Shown here: positions 22,487-35,550 of the stretch, piece by piece
Layout: every line of letters starts with the position of its first letter
How positions within the stretch are numbered: the first letter of the stretch is position 1
Assembly (NCBI GenBank): GCA_019914995.1
Contig: CM034139.1
Span: 625,001-689,000 of the forward strand
Length of the DNA: 64,000 nucleotides
Reading direction: 5' to 3'
Source: Acanthochlamys bracteata
Taxonomy: Eukaryota; Streptophyta; Magnoliopsida; Pandanales; Velloziaceae
Position numbers and translations under genes: made by a program
The notes under the pieces: model-generated
What the model saw: the letters and a program-made list of their open reading frames with translations, nothing else
The model's database searches: none
Told to the model about the DNA's origin: nothing

Positions 22487-24355
22487 AAGAACTCTAGACT
22501 TGCTCAAATAAGCATGTAGATAATGTTGGGTTATTAGGGAAGTTCCGTGAACCTTCGTTTAAGTCCAACTCAAACTATTAAAACTTTTCAAAGACAAAGC
22601 AAACTGTTTTGGAACAGTTCCATTTGTTTCCTTCTTTTCTCCATTTTCTCCATTTTAGACCGTTTCCTTGTTTCCATGCATGATAATATAACAAAAAAAC
22701 ACCAAATGTTAAGATAATCGTCAAATGCGTTAGCTTAAAACATTGTGTTTAATTGCGAGTCGATTTATCGGAAACTCTCAACGTAATTTCAAACTTCTTT
22801 TATTGCTTTTCATAGTTTACATCAATGATTTATCTTAACAATTCAGATGATGACAGAAGACCTCTTTTTTTCTGTAGGAAATTTCAACAATCACAAAAAA
22901 AGAAAAATCATTGAAGGTAAGTTACTTCTGCATATGACCCCGCAACTCATTCTCATTATGGTAAATAAATTTCATAGAATATTATATAAGACTTATAAAA
23001 TATTGTAGAAGGTTCATCATATTTTTTCCATAGTTTGTATATTAAGGTGTTGTTTGTCCCATATTGGATTCTTAAAGTTCCTCACAGACGAAATGGAAAT
23101 TAAATTCCTAAAATTTGAAGACAAATAAAGATAGGAGCTTTATTAGAAGTTCTATTCACTATGCATGCATAATTTTCCAACTGTATAATTAAGTAGCCAT
23201 ACTTATGCTAAGAACTAACATCTACTTTTTTCAGCCGGAACTTTGTTATTCGGAGGCTTGGTTATATCTAGTTTTCTCATTGTTCTCGGTTTTGTAAGAT
23301 ATCTGAGAAATAGACGAGGGTGTCTTTTATGGAAGAAAACACCAAACGATGCTCGAGCTATTGAATCGTTTCTTCAGAAATATGATTCTTTAGTTCCAAA
23401 GCGCTACACGTATGCAGAGGTTAAGAAAATGACCAAATCACTCAATGAAAAACTTGGCCAAGGAGGTTTTGGTAGTGTTTTCAAAGGAAACCTACCAGAT
23501 GGACGTCAAGTGGCCGTAAAGATCTTAAACATTTCTAACGGAAATGGCGAAGATTTTGTCAATGAGGTGGCTAGCATTGGGAAGACATCTCACGTAAATG
23601 TTGTCACACTTTTAGGGTTTTGTTCTGAGAGTTCTAAGAGAGCTTTGATTTATGACTTTATGTCAAATGGTTCGCTTGATAAACACATCCGTAATGCAAA
23701 GGTCGCGCAAATGCCATCTCTTAGTTGCGAAAAACTTTACGAAATAGCAATTGGAATTGCTCGCGGACTGGAGTACTTGCATCGTGGAAGTAATACTCGG
23801 ATGGTTCACTTCGATATCAAGCCTCACAACATTCTACTCGATAAAGATCTTCGTCCAAAGATTTCTGATTTTGGGCTAGCTAAGCTGTGCTCCTCTAAAG
23901 GCAGCATCGTGTCAATAAATGGAACCCGAGGAACACCTGGCTACATTGCTCCGGAAGTATTCTCTCGAAGTTTCGGAGTTGTTTCAAGTAAGTCTGATGT
24001 CTATAGCTATGGAATGATGATTTTGGAAATATTCGAAGGAAAAGATAAGTGTGCATTGAACAATGAAGAAGGTAGTGAAGACTATTTTCCAAACTCCATT
24101 TATAAAACTCTTCTTGCAGAGAATCATGAAATTAGTACACATTCTATCACGAATGCATCGAGCGAAATTATAAGAAAAATGTTAGTTATCGGTTTATGGT
24201 GCATACAAACAATGCCAGAAAATCGGCCTTCGATGCAGAGGGTTATTGAGATGTTGGAAGGTGGCAGCAAAGATTTGCCAGTGCCACCAAAGCCGTTGTT
24301 GATTTCTTCTCCAGTTAACTTTGATTTCATGACGATGTCGTCAAGCCTTGTGTAG
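21375..24355 (+). CDS. LRK10L2-type receptor-like kinase (non-RD kinase)
   Basis: Exons 21375-22188, 22878-22916 and 23235-24355 join through GT-AG introns in matching phase to give 658 codons (657 aa). The ectodomain (signal peptide, GUB_WAK_bind, Cys-rich WAK-associated part) is almost identical to that of the gene ending at 8919. A short linker and a membrane segment follow (LLFGGLVISSFLIVLGFV). The kinase belongs to a different subfamily: Gly loop LGQGGFGSVFKG, VAVK, the catalytic loop HFDIKPHNILLD (Phe replaces Arg, so non-RD), DFGLAK and GTRGTPGYIAPE. Non-RD receptor kinases are often linked to innate immunity; that role is inferred here. It is head-to-head with the RD gene across 9 kb of transposons. 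Confidence 0.93.
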
Positions 24356-25555
24356 CACAAACTTTCTTTCAAAAACTTAATGCTGCTGTGTTTTAAACAT
24401 CTTTAATTTTTAGGTCTTCCGTTTTAAGTTGGAAACTTCAAATTAAAATTTGAAGTTTTTTTTTCTGTACATGAATAACATGAACTTCAGTTGTTGTGCT
24501 CTCACGGGCATTGCTTTCATCTATGATCAAGTATCATTCACATAACTTTATTATCCCTTAAGTCAATGTTGTGAGTTTTGTAAGTAATGAATTCATAACT
24601 TCTAATTACTTTAAAATTTAAGGATATTAAAAAGGTTGGTTTCATAATTAAATATCTCATCATTAAATAGTAATCCTAATTTATAAGAACAGCAATAGTA
24701 CACAACTAGTCTATATATGAGTACTATATGGATAAATATAATGAATGGTAAAGGGTATATACGTACCTTCATTAGGGTCAAAATTTTAATTCTAAAATTT
24801 ACTACTAATATAAAATTAATATATAAATTCATTTTTATTAAATATTTTTAATTTTTACTTTATTTTTTTGTATTTATTAGAAAAAGTGAATTTATTTTAA
24901 GGTCAACCCACCCCGAAGTGATTCTTTACATCCTAATTTTTGAAAAACGGAGTTCTTTAAAACGAGCTAATCCAAGTAGATTAGAACAAAAAATATATAA
25001 AATTAAATTTTGATCGAAAAATGAGCACACTCTTAATCACGGTTCAAAATATTAAAGCGCGTTTTAAAATTCTCTCACTAGACTTGGGGTAAGAGTACAA
25101 TTAAATCATTAATACATTCTCAGACTTCTTTAGAGTCCATTTTTTTGCACACAAAACTTTTTTTACTAAAATATTATTTTTAATTTATTTTTTATTACAA
25201 AAAATATAAAAAATTAATTTTAACTCATTTTTCAATACAAAAATAACACATCATTTTTTAAAACATTATTTCTAACAATTTATTTCTAAGAATTTATTTT
25301 TAAAAAACTTATTTCCAAAGTTAAAATAACACACTTATTGGAACTACCCATTTTAATTCCATAACAATTCCTTTATATTTACTTACAGGGAGGTTTTCGC
25401 TGCACGATGTAATTACAAGTAATTGGTTTTTCTTTATTTGTCAGTGATATTATTATGTGAATGGAAACATCCGGTGAGAGATAATATCCTAATTTCACTT
25501 TCCGAGAAGTGAGATGTGCATGTCTTTCAAGTTCAGCTCTTGCTGTCACTCCCCA
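24356..25555. other. 3' flank of the LRK10L2 gene and AT-rich spacer
   Basis: The first 150 bases are probably the 3' UTR. The rest is AT-rich with no gene. The short minus-strand frame at 24611-24832 has no coding character. Confidence 0.35.
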
Positions 25556-25756
25556 TTTGGCATTGTTTGTTAAAAAATTAGTTTTTTAATTTTTTATTTT
25601 ATACTTCTTAATATATATTTGATAAATATAAAAAAATTATATAGTAAAATTTTTTATTTTTTATTTTTATTATTTAAAAAAAAAAACTTATTTCTAAAAA
25701 AAAAAATTTTTTTATTTTAAAAAAATTATATATTATAAGCACTCTCAATCTGCTAA
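25556..25756. repeat. AT-rich MITE copy
   Basis: Left end TTTGGCATTGTTTGTTAAA, right end TTATAAGCACTCTCAATC, with an A/T core. Directly followed by another copy. Confidence 0.45.
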
Positions 25757-25759
25757 AGA

Positions 25760-25998
25760 ATAACGTTTTTTAAATAAAATTATTTTAGAATCAAATATAT
25801 TTTTATTTTTTTCTAAAAATAGTTTTATTTTTTAGTTTAAATATTATAAAAATAAATAATAAAAAGTTTGACTATATTAAATCCTTTTATATTTTTAAAT
25901 TTTACATAATTTTTTAAATATTTATAAAAAATATATCAACAAATATCAAACAAAATTTTAAAAAATTAATTTTGAAGAACGCATTTCCAGACGTCCCT
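25760..25998. repeat. AT-rich MITE copy
   Basis: Left end AATAACGTTTTTTAAATAAA, right end TTTTGAAGAACGCATTTCCA. The right end closely resembles that of the copy at 398-588. Confidence 0.5.
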
Positions 25999-28900
25999 AA
26001 TTTCGTCATCAACATATTTGGTGGTCTGTATCATACCAGATGCTCTTTGTCTTCTTCCCAAGCTTAGAATGTATTCTTTTTTTACATAAAAATTAAATTT
26101 TATTAAAAAAAATATTTACAAGTAAGCGTGACTAACACTTCAGATTTAAATCGACTTACGTAATAATTAAATCAAAATTATTAAATTTTAATCCAACTGA
26201 TATTTTAATATAAATTAATATTATCAACCTTAATTTAATATATTAATAACCATATCAAATTCAAATCTATATATTTAAATTTAAAATTATTAAAATAAAA
26301 ATAATAAAAATTAGTGTTTATCAATAATAGGTGAAAATTGTTAGATATTTTATATCAAAGGACAAGAAAGTATTAATTTTAATGAAATCTATAAAGTAAA
26401 TAAAAAATTAATCAAAATATGATAAGCATATATATAATAAAACATAATTATTATAAATATTTTCTATTTATTAGGTAATATATTTTATATAAATAATTAT
26501 ATATATTAAACATATTGCTTTTAGGTCAACTGAGTCAAATCAGAATTTATTTAATTCATCAAGTCAAATATGAACTTGATTTAAATGGATCATTTTTTTA
26601 TTAAATTTTTAGATCATATCATATATTATCACCTTTATTTACAAGTAATATATTATATATTTTTAAATTTATTATTATAATAAGTTGCTTTATACGATAT
26701 GTCACAAAAGCACTCTAAAAACATGTTTGTTTTATACCCAAAATCACTTTGAAAAAAAAAAATCTCAGTACTTGTGTAGAGCAAAAAGAAAACAATTTAA
26801 AAATTAATATTGTAGAACCAAATCTACAACATTCGGTATTAGTTTTAGTCGGTTGGGTCTGTTTGGCTCAGACTCTATCCAACTATTGAATACAAGTTTT
26901 TGTTACTTATTTGTTTACAAGTGAATCGAAAATTATCTTTATCTAATAAAAAAATCTACTTTTAAATTATTTTTATATTTATTAAAATAATTTATTTTTT
27001 AAAATATATTTAAATTACTGAGGACAAGTGAATCACGTCTGTTTAAAAAAATTTTGAGTCCACCAGGTTGGTGAGATTCTCTTGATTGCTTTTTATGCGG
27101 GTTTTTTGGGTTGGTAGTTTTCCTTAAAAGAAAAAACATGGTTCTAGACTATTGCTTAAATTTCTAAACATAAAAAATAATAATTACATGTTATCTTTCA
27201 AAATCATTGATATGTTATCTTTCAAAATTTAAGAGTTCTTTTAATATCCTTAGCAGGTAAATTTAAAATATGTTATCAAACCATTTTTTTATAGAATTCA
27301 AAATAAAAAAGTATAAACTATCATCGATTTAAATTTATTTTAATTACTATAAAATTATATATTTCATAATTCCTATTTTAAATGTTCTATCCAATATGCA
27401 CTCTATCAACTATGCGTTTAGAGCCTATTCGGGATTGTGTTCTCAACTTTTTAAAAAAAAAATATTACGCTCTAATTTTTTAAAATTAGAAAATATAGTG
27501 GAATTATGTTCTAAAATTAATATATTATTTTTTAAATAAAAATTTTCAAATGTAGTTTTTTCCTTAAAAACTCTTTTTTAAGACAATTCCAAACAATTAC
27601 TTAATTGGGCATCGTTTGACAATAGATTTTAACAACTTTGCATTTTAATTTTTCATTCCGTATTTTTTAATAAAATGTTTAGAATAATGTAGAGAATTTT
27701 TAAAAATCTTAAAGTACAAAAGAAATTTTCATAAAATTTTACTATTATTTATTTTTAATTTTATATTTTTTAATATTATATTCTTTGTGGTTTAATTAAA
27801 AGGTAGTCCATGGATTGTTATCATAGATCAATCATGACCAAATTTAGTTGAGGCATTTCACACTACTGTTTACTAATATTTTTAATTCAATTTCTTTTAA
27901 TCAAATTCTACCTTCAAATTATTTTTAAAATAAAATTTATATAATCATAAGCTTACTTTCGATCTTTATTTTTTAACAAATTACTTTTGATAATATGATT
28001 TGAAATATAATATTAAGCTCACACATAATATTTCACATTTTTTAAATATATTTACTTCATAATAGTATAAAAAATATCAAATTTAAGTTAAAAGTTGGAC
28101 TGTAAAAAATATATCTGATATTTCTATGAAATTTTTAAAAATTATATTTGAATATTTAAAATACTTTGTCTAATTAATTATTTCAACGATTATCTTTGTG
28201 CAAATGTTAAGATTAATTAAAATTTTAATTATTAGCAACTGATCTAAACAAGTTTAATTAATTCTTTTTTTCTTTTTTTTTCTGTCCCATGAGTTGTTTG
28301 TTGGGTGGTTTGGAGAAATCATGGTTCCGGACAATCTGTTTCTCGCTAGCATTTGAGAGTTTATTAACAAAAAAGAAACTTGATTTGTTATGTTAAATGC
28401 CTAATCACATCTACCAAAATTGAGACGGTGTTTATTTTTTTTATTTTATATTTTTAATAAATTTATAGAATATAATATAAAAAATTTTAATTTTAAAAAT
28501 ACAAAAAATTTTATATATAAAATTTTATTATTATTTATTTTAATTTTTTTTAAATAAAATTCGTCCTGTAAAATTTGTCCAATCCAATCCCATTATGTTG
28601 GATGGATCCAGCTCCTCCAAAATTGATTGGTTTTTTCTTTAGAATTATTGGATTTTGATTCCCATCTTGGATCTAATCTTGTGGAATTCATGAATTCTGG
28701 GACCATATGAAGATTAATTGATGAGGACAAATAAAAAAAATTATGTTCATAAAAAGTTTCATTTCATTCTCACCTAAGGAATCATTTGACAAAGACTTTC
28801 ATTTCATTTATCATTTTATTTTAAATTTTTCATTAATCAATAAAGTTTTTAAAATATTTTTTTAAAATATTTTAAAATTTAAAAAATACTAATAATTATA

Positions 28901-29379
28901 CTTTATTAATTTTATATTTATAAATATTTTACTTTCAAACTTATCTTTTAACTCTTTACTTTGAAGAACTTTTAACGGTACTTAAGAAGAGAAAAATAAC
29001 TACAATTGTTCCAAATGAACTTAATGTTCTTCTTAATTAACTTGAATCTTTCTTTTCACGGCTAATCTGTTTTTGATAATTTCTTAGCCCCAATTGTCTT
29101 AAACAAAGTTTTAATGATCACATCATCAGTCATTATCATTTTGTCACGATGATATTTTATCTTTTTTTTTTTAAAAACCAGAAAATCATCATAGTTTTCA
29201 TAAAATATCATCATTTAACATTGTTTTCCAACACACTAGAAAACTGCACTTCTTTAAAAAAAAGAAGGAATTTTTTTTTTTTCAGATCTCCTTCACTGCT
29301 ACATAAACACTAGAAAACTAGCAGTAAGAATAAGCACTGCAGAGAACAGCGGAGGAGTTGATTAGAAGAAGTTTTCAAG
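25999..29379. other. Long AT-rich intergenic region
   Basis: 3.4 kb with no gene. The segment 27423-27597 has inverted ends (TCGGGATTGTGTTCTCAA and AGACAATTCCAAACAA), suggesting another small transposon. The segments 27609-27790 and 28416-28575 resemble MITE cores. The last 100 bases are probably the promoter and 5' leader of the TSJT1 gene. Confidence 0.4.
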
Positions 29380-32123
29380 ATGTTGGCAGTTTTGAGCGGT
29401 GAAGTAGTGGAGGCACCGGAGGAGTTGCTTGCTGCCGGCAGCCGGACTCCGTCGCCGAAGACGCGCGCTGAGCTGCTTGTGGATCGTTTTATTTCCTGTT
29501 CTGCTCCTGCAATTTCTATTAGAGCAGGGGTTCACGCTCAGCTTGCTTACTCTCATTCCAACCAGTCTCCTTTTCTTCCAAGGTAAAATAATCTGGTTTT
29601 CTTCTGTTAAATTAGACTCCGCTAGATTTTCAAGCTCTCAATTTTCTTTCAACGAGTTTTTTCCAAACTTTTTCGAATAATCGATACGCAGATTTACTTG
29701 TGGCAGAAACCCCATGAATTATAAAAATTTGGTAGATTCTAATACTTGGATTTCCAAATCTTTAAATGATCTTTGTGTAGTTTGATCTGCAACAGAGTGA
29801 GCTGTAGATTAATTTGCAGTAAATTTTTTTCGTAAAATTTTATTTTCTTTCGTTAATGAAAAAAAATAACTCTGTCACCTAACTCTTTGTATTGGTTTTG
29901 TGATTAAGTAATGAAGAGATAAGATCAAGACAACTGCTAGTGAGTAGTGAGGAGATGACTGGGTAACTACACTGATATAATATGTGTATACCAAAATGAT
30001 TAGTAAACTATTCAAAACTAATAAAAAAAATTTTAATTAATTTTTAAAAAAAGAATTAATCCGATTTGATCCGGGTGGACGAATCGACCGGATTAAAATA
30101 GATCGAACGGATAAAAAATAAATTAATTATATAAACGACTTTTTACAAATTCGGATGAATTGATTCGGAACTGCCAACTATGCAACAAATATATTAATGA
30201 ACAAAATAAATTTCTCATCTAATTCTTTCTATTGGTTTGTGATTAAATAATGAAGAGATAAGATCAAGACAACTCGCTATTTTGAAGTTTTTATAAAATA
30301 AAATTTTTTAAAATAAAAAATATTTTTATTTTTTTAAAAGAAATTTTATTTTTTATTTTTAAAAAAGTAATAAAAAAATATAATAAAAAAATTTTATTAT
30401 GTAAAATTTTTTATACTTTCTAAATTTTTAAATAAATTTTTTAAATATTATTAAAGTATATATTAAAAAATATTAATAGCAAATTAAAAATCTGCTTATA
30501 GAAACCGCTCTCTTAAAGAAAGAGTAACTACAGTGATAGAATAATATGTAGTGCTATTTGGTAAAGCTTATTAGGTGCTTTTTATTTTAAATATTTTTAA
30601 TAAATTTTTATAATATTTTATAACAAAATTTAATTTAAAATATACATCAAGATTATATACTGTACAATTTTGTTTATTATATTAAAAAATTAAATTCTTT
30701 TTTTAAAAAAATAAAAATATTTTTCTATTTATAAGTACTGCCGAATTTTTGCAGAATGATTTGTTGATTTCATTCAAATATCCAACACATTTATTTTGGA
30801 AAATCCTTTAAGTTTGCAGCAAAAGGATTTTTGGTTTGGGAGAAGCATTTTTTTTAAAAAAAAATATCCTTAACTTATTCTACAAACAAGCTGATCCCAT
30901 TCAAGTATACTTCACAATAAGCTTTTTATTAAAAAAAAAAAAGTTAAGCTACTTACTTTAAAAAAAGTTTCTTACTGGAATAAGCTCTAAACTTTAGACC
31001 TCATTTGGTGCTGCTGAAAAAAAGAACCTTTAAAAATTGTAGATTCTTTGGAAAAATGAATTTTCAATAGACCAGCGTAGGTACTTTAACATCATCCTTA
31101 ATTTCCTATATTAAGGAAAATATATATTGAAAGTTGTAAAAGATAGATTTAGTTAGAGATTTTTCAACATTACATACCAGCATTCAATAATTGTTAGAGA
31201 CTCTATTTGGAATTCAACTTTTGAATCATGAATTTGACGTGAATCAAGTTCGAAATCGAAAGTATTGTTCATAACATAACCCGATATTCCGAAAGGATCC
31301 AACTTGGTTATTCAATTATCTTGGCTCGCAGGTCCTTTGCTGTGAAGGATGACATATTCTGCCTCTTCGAAGGAGCACTGAACAATGTCGGCAACCTCAG
31401 ACAACACTACGGCCTATCCAAGACTGCCGACGAGGTGATGCTCATCATAGAAGCCTACAAGGCACTACGCGACCGATGCCCTTATCCTCTGAGCTCCATG
31501 CTCTCCCATTTATCTGGTTACTTTGCTTTCATTGTCTTCGACAAGGCAACTTCTTCAGTGCTTGTTGCTTCAGTGAGTTCTCACACTTTGTACTTCTTCC
31601 TTTCAATTGATTTGTTGCTGATTACTGTAATGCTTGCTCACTTTTTAACAGGATCAGTCAGGGAAGGTGCCTCTGTACTGGGGAATCACGGCGGATGGAT
31701 GTTTGGCCTTTGCAGATGACTTAGATTTGCTTAAGGGGTCTTGCGGCAAATCACTTGCTCCCTTCCCTCAAGGTACGTAGTAACAATATAGTGAATGTTG
31801 GTTATTTCACCAATGCCTTTCTAATCAAATCCATATTGATGATATATAATAAAACTCTGGGATTTGAAGGATGTTTCTATTCCAATTCGCACGGAGGTCT
31901 GAAATGTTTCGAGAACCCGAAACACAAAGTAACAGCCATTCCTGCTAACGAAGAAGAAGTTTGCGGCGCCACTTTCCAGGTGCGTATCTATATACATACC
32001 TCACAGCTTTATACACAAGTAGTACCCACCAAAAAAAAAAAGACAGAAAATCTGATCATAAATCGCAATGTTCTGAGCATGTTGTAGGTGGAAGGAACTA
32101 CAATTCTTGCATCGACGCATTAG
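29380..32123 (+). CDS. TSJT1 / aluminium-induced protein (YGL and LRDR motifs, DUF3700)
   Basis: Five exons: 29380-29582, 31332-31572, 31652-31772, 31870-31979 and 32088-32123. All are bounded by GT-AG with matching phases, giving 237 codons (236 aa), a normal length for the family. The N terminus MLAVLSGEVVEAPEEL, the motif SRTPSPKT, SFAVKDDIFCLFEG, HYGLSK (YGL), ALRDRCPYP (LRDR), GKVPLYWGITADG and the tail CGATFQVEGTTILAS are family hallmarks. The fold resembles the glutamine amidotransferase (Ntn-hydrolase) part of asparagine synthetase without the N-terminal catalytic Cys, so catalysis is doubtful. Relatives are cytosolic proteins induced by stress, wounding, darkness or auxin. Intron 1 is long (1749 bp) and holds MITEs. 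An unusual point is CLAFADD in exon 3, where relatives usually have a V or Y first. Confidence 0.93.
30278..30514. repeat. AT-rich MITE copy in TSJT1 intron 1
   Basis: Left end TTTTGAAGTTTTTATAAAAT, right end CTGCTTATAGAAACCGCTC, with an A/T core. Confidence 0.5.
30553..30745. repeat. AT-rich MITE copy in TSJT1 intron 1
   Basis: The left end GCTATTTGGTAAAGCTTATT and the right end ATTTATAAGTACTGCCGAA are loosely inverted. A further degenerate piece lies at 30838-31000. Confidence 0.4.
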
Positions 32124-33249
32124 AAAACAGCTTGTTCTGCAACTTTTTTATGACCAGAAAGAGAAGAAGTAGGCTGCTAGAGTTTGTAGCTAGAAATAAT
32201 ATCGAAAAGAATAAGCGATTTCCCCTAGTTATGTAGATAATGCATATGTGAATTTAAAATTTCCTTTAGCTTGTTTGTGTTTATAAAAATTTGTGAGTGC
32301 TGTGTTAATCATGTAAAAGACAAGCTGTGTGTTGTGGTTCTTTCTTTGTTGCTTCAGTGCATAATAGTCTTTTTACTGTATGTTAAAAAAATTTTATTTT
32401 AACTTTTCGTTGCGAATAAAAATTTTACTGTATCTTAAAAGAATTTTAAAATTCTAGAAAGTACAAAAATCGTAAGTCATAAAATCTAATGTGTAATTTT
32501 ATTTTTTCTTTGGGGTAACAAAATTAAATTTCTTTTACGAAAAGTTTCTAAAAAATTATTTTCAAAAAAATTCTTTATTTCAGACACTACTAAAAATCTC
32601 CTAAAGTGTTGGAGCACACTTGAGCACTTTTCTACTCATTTGCATTAGTTGTAAGCGCCCATGAGAAGGTATGTTGAATGTTTTATCCAAACGTGGTGGA
32701 GTACTTACAATATATTTGAATACATAGGTAAGAAATAAGAGAACTAATAAATTAAAAAAAACAGATATAAAAGTACATTTATTTAATATTATAATATTGA
32801 GTACATAATAAAAGTAAAAAAATTTATTATATTTAAATAGATAAATAAATAAATGAATAATGCAAGTAAATTTATTATAAAAAATTCAAATACTTTTTAT
32901 TCATATTAATTTAATTTTAGTTAATATAACTTCAAACTAGTTTTATTAATATAATTTTAAATTAACTTTATCAATATAACTTTTAAATTATATTTTTTAA
33001 ATTAATCTAATTTTATATAATATTAGATATAATTCAACAAAATTAAAGCAGTTTTTATATACAAATAAATTTGATCATATAGTTGTATTTTTTCTACTAA
33101 CTAAAATTAAATAAATATATAAGTTATTATAATAAAAACAAATATTTACTAATTAAAATGAATATTAAATTAAAAATAAATATTAAATCAAAAATAAATA
33201 TTAAATTGGCTGACAGTTGCTGGATCATTTGATTGATATCTGTTGACTG
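32124..33249. other. 3' flank of TSJT1 and AT-rich spacer
   Basis: The first 250 bases are probably the 3' UTR. The remainder is AT-rich with runs of short words (AAATAAATATTAAAT near 33170-33200) and no gene. Confidence 0.35.
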
Positions 33250-33476
33250 AGCGGTTTGAGAGTGTTTATGAATGAAATTTTTTTTAAATAAAAAATATTT
33301 TTTTAAAATAAGTTTTTGTTTTTTATTTTTAAAAATATAATAAAAATATGTATTAAAAAAATTTCATTATGTACAATTTTTTTACATTCTCTAAATTTTT
33401 AATAAAATTTTTAAATATTTATAACATATATATTAAAAAATATATAATTAAAAAATAAAAATTTTATTAGCCCAGT
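33250..33476. repeat. AT-rich MITE copy
   Basis: Left end GCGGTTTGAGAGTGTTTATG followed by the typical A/T core. The right end is poorly preserved. Confidence 0.45.
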
Positions 33477-33479
33477 GTT

Positions 33480-33700
33480 GCTGTATTAATAGCTGGATCA
33501 AATTGACCCACTGTTGTGGCCCCGCCCTACTTGGATTTGCTTCTATCACATGACTGATTTTCGATAGTCGCAGCACTTGGATTCTGCTACACATATTTAA
33601 CAGATTATGTTTCTGCAGCAATGTCTGGTAGTGATTCTGATCCTTCTTCAAATTCTACAACACAAATTTCAACAATTTCACAAACTTAAATTCCCTATGT
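33480..33700 (+). pseudogene. Short fragment of the DUF659-type hAT transposase start
   Basis: 33621-33690 encodes MSGSDSDPSSNSTTQISTIS in one frame, clearly related to the N terminus of the hAT relic at 13912. The 5' leader (CGATAGTCGC, CAGCAATGTCTG) also matches. The rest of the gene is missing. Confidence 0.6.
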
Positions 33701-33821
33701 ATTTACTTCTCAATTCTAATATTCTATCATTGATTCTAAGAGCTGATGTTAATGATCCATGAAGCTGGATGCCTCATGCCTCGGTGCTGGATTGACTCTG
33801 GATGCCTAGATATAGACTACA

Positions 33822-34052
33822 TTTTAGGATACTTATAAAATAAAATTTTTATAAATAAAAAATATTTTTATATTTTTAAAAAATTAGTTTTATTTATTTT
33901 ATTTAAAAATATAAAAAAATTTAATATATAGAATTATTTATATTTTTAAAATTTTTAAATAAATTTTTATATGTTTATAAAAAATGTATTAAAGAATGTA
34001 ACATAAAAAAATAAAAATTAGCGTACGAGAAACGTTTTCTCAAACGCAGCCG
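33822..34052. repeat. AT-rich MITE copy
   Basis: Left end TTTTAGGATACTTATAAAAT, right end GAAACGTTTTCTCAAACGC. A further copy in the same style follows at 34115-34325 (right end TTTTTCAAACGCACC). Confidence 0.5.
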
Positions 34053-34114
34053 TAGGATGCTTGGAATGTCTGGATGACAGGGACTGCTGGATGCATGGAT
34101 GCAAAGGATTATAC

Positions 34115-34325
34115 AATACATAATATTTCTAATTTTTTTAAAAACAAAATTTTATTATTTATTTTAAAAAATAAATAAATAAAAATAAATAATAAAAAAT
34201 ATTCACTTATTTTTTTTGTATTTTTTTCTAAATATTTATAAAAAAATAGGTTAAAAAATATCTTAAAAATTAAAAAATTATTTTTTTGAAACGCTTTCTT
34301 CGACGCTTTTTCAAACGCACCCGGC
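34115..34325. repeat. AT-rich MITE copy
   Basis: The A/T core ends with GAAACGCTTTCTTCGACGC and TTTTTCAAACGCACC. The left end is indistinct. Confidence 0.4.
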
Positions 34326-34839
34326 GAATTTATTTGTTTTGAGCTTTTGGATGGTTCATTTTTTGTTCATAGTTGTTATTGTAATAGTGCTTGATTGAAG
34401 CTTAGAACAATGGCAGTTAGCATACCACTATCGGATTAATCCAAGTTGATCCGACCTACATTATATTATAAATTTATTTCTCAAATATAAAAGTTTTCTA
34501 AACCAAGGTTTCAAACTCTGATCCAAAACGAACAAAAATAAAATCTTGTTTTGATATAAAATCTGTAAGGCTCAATTTAATTTGTTAAAATATAAGTTCT
34601 GTAAAATTAAATTTATCTGAATTAGCTAAAAAAACGATTAGAATTAAATATGATAAGTTCAAGTAAATTTAAAATAAATTGAAATAGAAAAAATTTTAAA
34701 TTTTGATAAACATTAAGTTGGATAAAATAAATCATAAATATTAGTTGCCTAAACTCGCTTGCAATCCAAAATTATTTTCTTTCCCCAACGACAACAAGAA
34801 TAGAAAAGATAGGAACAAACAGCAGCATCAATTCACCGG
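34326..34839 (-). other. 3' flank of the Cys-rich protein gene
   Basis: About 510 bases without a coding frame. The part nearest 34839 is likely the 3' UTR of the minus-strand gene. Confidence 0.3.
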
Positions 34840-35127
34840 TCATCTCCACTTGTTGCCGGAGGAATCGGGATCGAAATCAATATCGGAAAAAGACGAAGAG
34901 TAAGCGGCCAACACTCTGCTTCTTCTTTTTCGCCGGTTGGTCTCGACGACACGTCTCGCGATACGGTAGGTGAGTTTGCAAGGAACCTCGACGCAGCAGC
35001 ACCAGAACAAAGCCAGCGGACAGCAGACGCACAGCGTGCACAACCCCATCGCGCACTCCACCGCAATCTGCCCGCACTTCGCCGACAGAGGCAGCGGCGG
35101 CCGCGGTGGTGGTCGCCGGGGATCCAT
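34840..35127 (-). CDS. Small Cys-rich, possibly membrane-associated protein
   Basis: A 95-aa frame starting MDPRRPPPRPPLPLSAKCGQ. It stands out as a GC-rich island in AT-rich DNA, and the amino-acid pattern looks constrained: a Pro/Arg-rich start, then a cysteine-rich hydrophobic segment (about residues 17-50, with CTLCVCCPLALFWCCC), then a basic tail (RRKRRSR). Comparable short proteins with a KCGQ...ECA...C..C core occur in plants without known function. The Cys-rich hydrophobic stretch could insert in a membrane or be palmitoylated; this is inferred. Single exon. Two overlapping frames on the same strand are shadows. The gene may be longer at the 5' end. Confidence 0.65.
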   Translation of the reverse strand: MDPRRPPPRPPLPLSAKCGQIAVECAMGLCTLCVCCPLALFWCCCVEVPCKLTYRIARRVVETNRRKRRSRVLAAYSSSFSDIDFDPDSSGNKWR

Positions 35128-35329
35128 TGAGCGATTGAAGGTTGGTTCTGGAATTGGATTCTAGGGAATGCGTTTGTTTTGTTGGGGATTTTGTTCTCTA
35201 TAGACTTCGAGCAAATTGTAAGGAAACAAGTGTTGGTGCAGTAGAAGTGGTTTCTTTCTATTTTTCTTCCTTACTGTTGATTTTTGTTTATGTTTTGCAA
35301 TATTGGACTGCTAAGTTTTATATTTATGA

Positions 35330-35550
35330 GAACGTTCGATAGTCTTTTTGAAATAAATTTTTTTTTAAACATATTTTATTTTAAAAAAATATAAGTTTTA
35401 TTTTTTGACTAAAAATATTAAAAATAAAAAATATTATTACGTAAAAAATTGTTATGTTTGTTAAAATTTTTAATATTTATAAAAATATTTAAAATAAAAT
35501 AAATTTGAAATAAATTTTTTTATCAAATATTTTGCAAAACGAGCTCTTAG
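35330..35550. repeat. AT-rich MITE copy
   Basis: Left end GAACGTTCGATAGTCTTTTT, right end ATTTTGCAAAACGAGCTC, with an A/T core. Confidence 0.45.
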
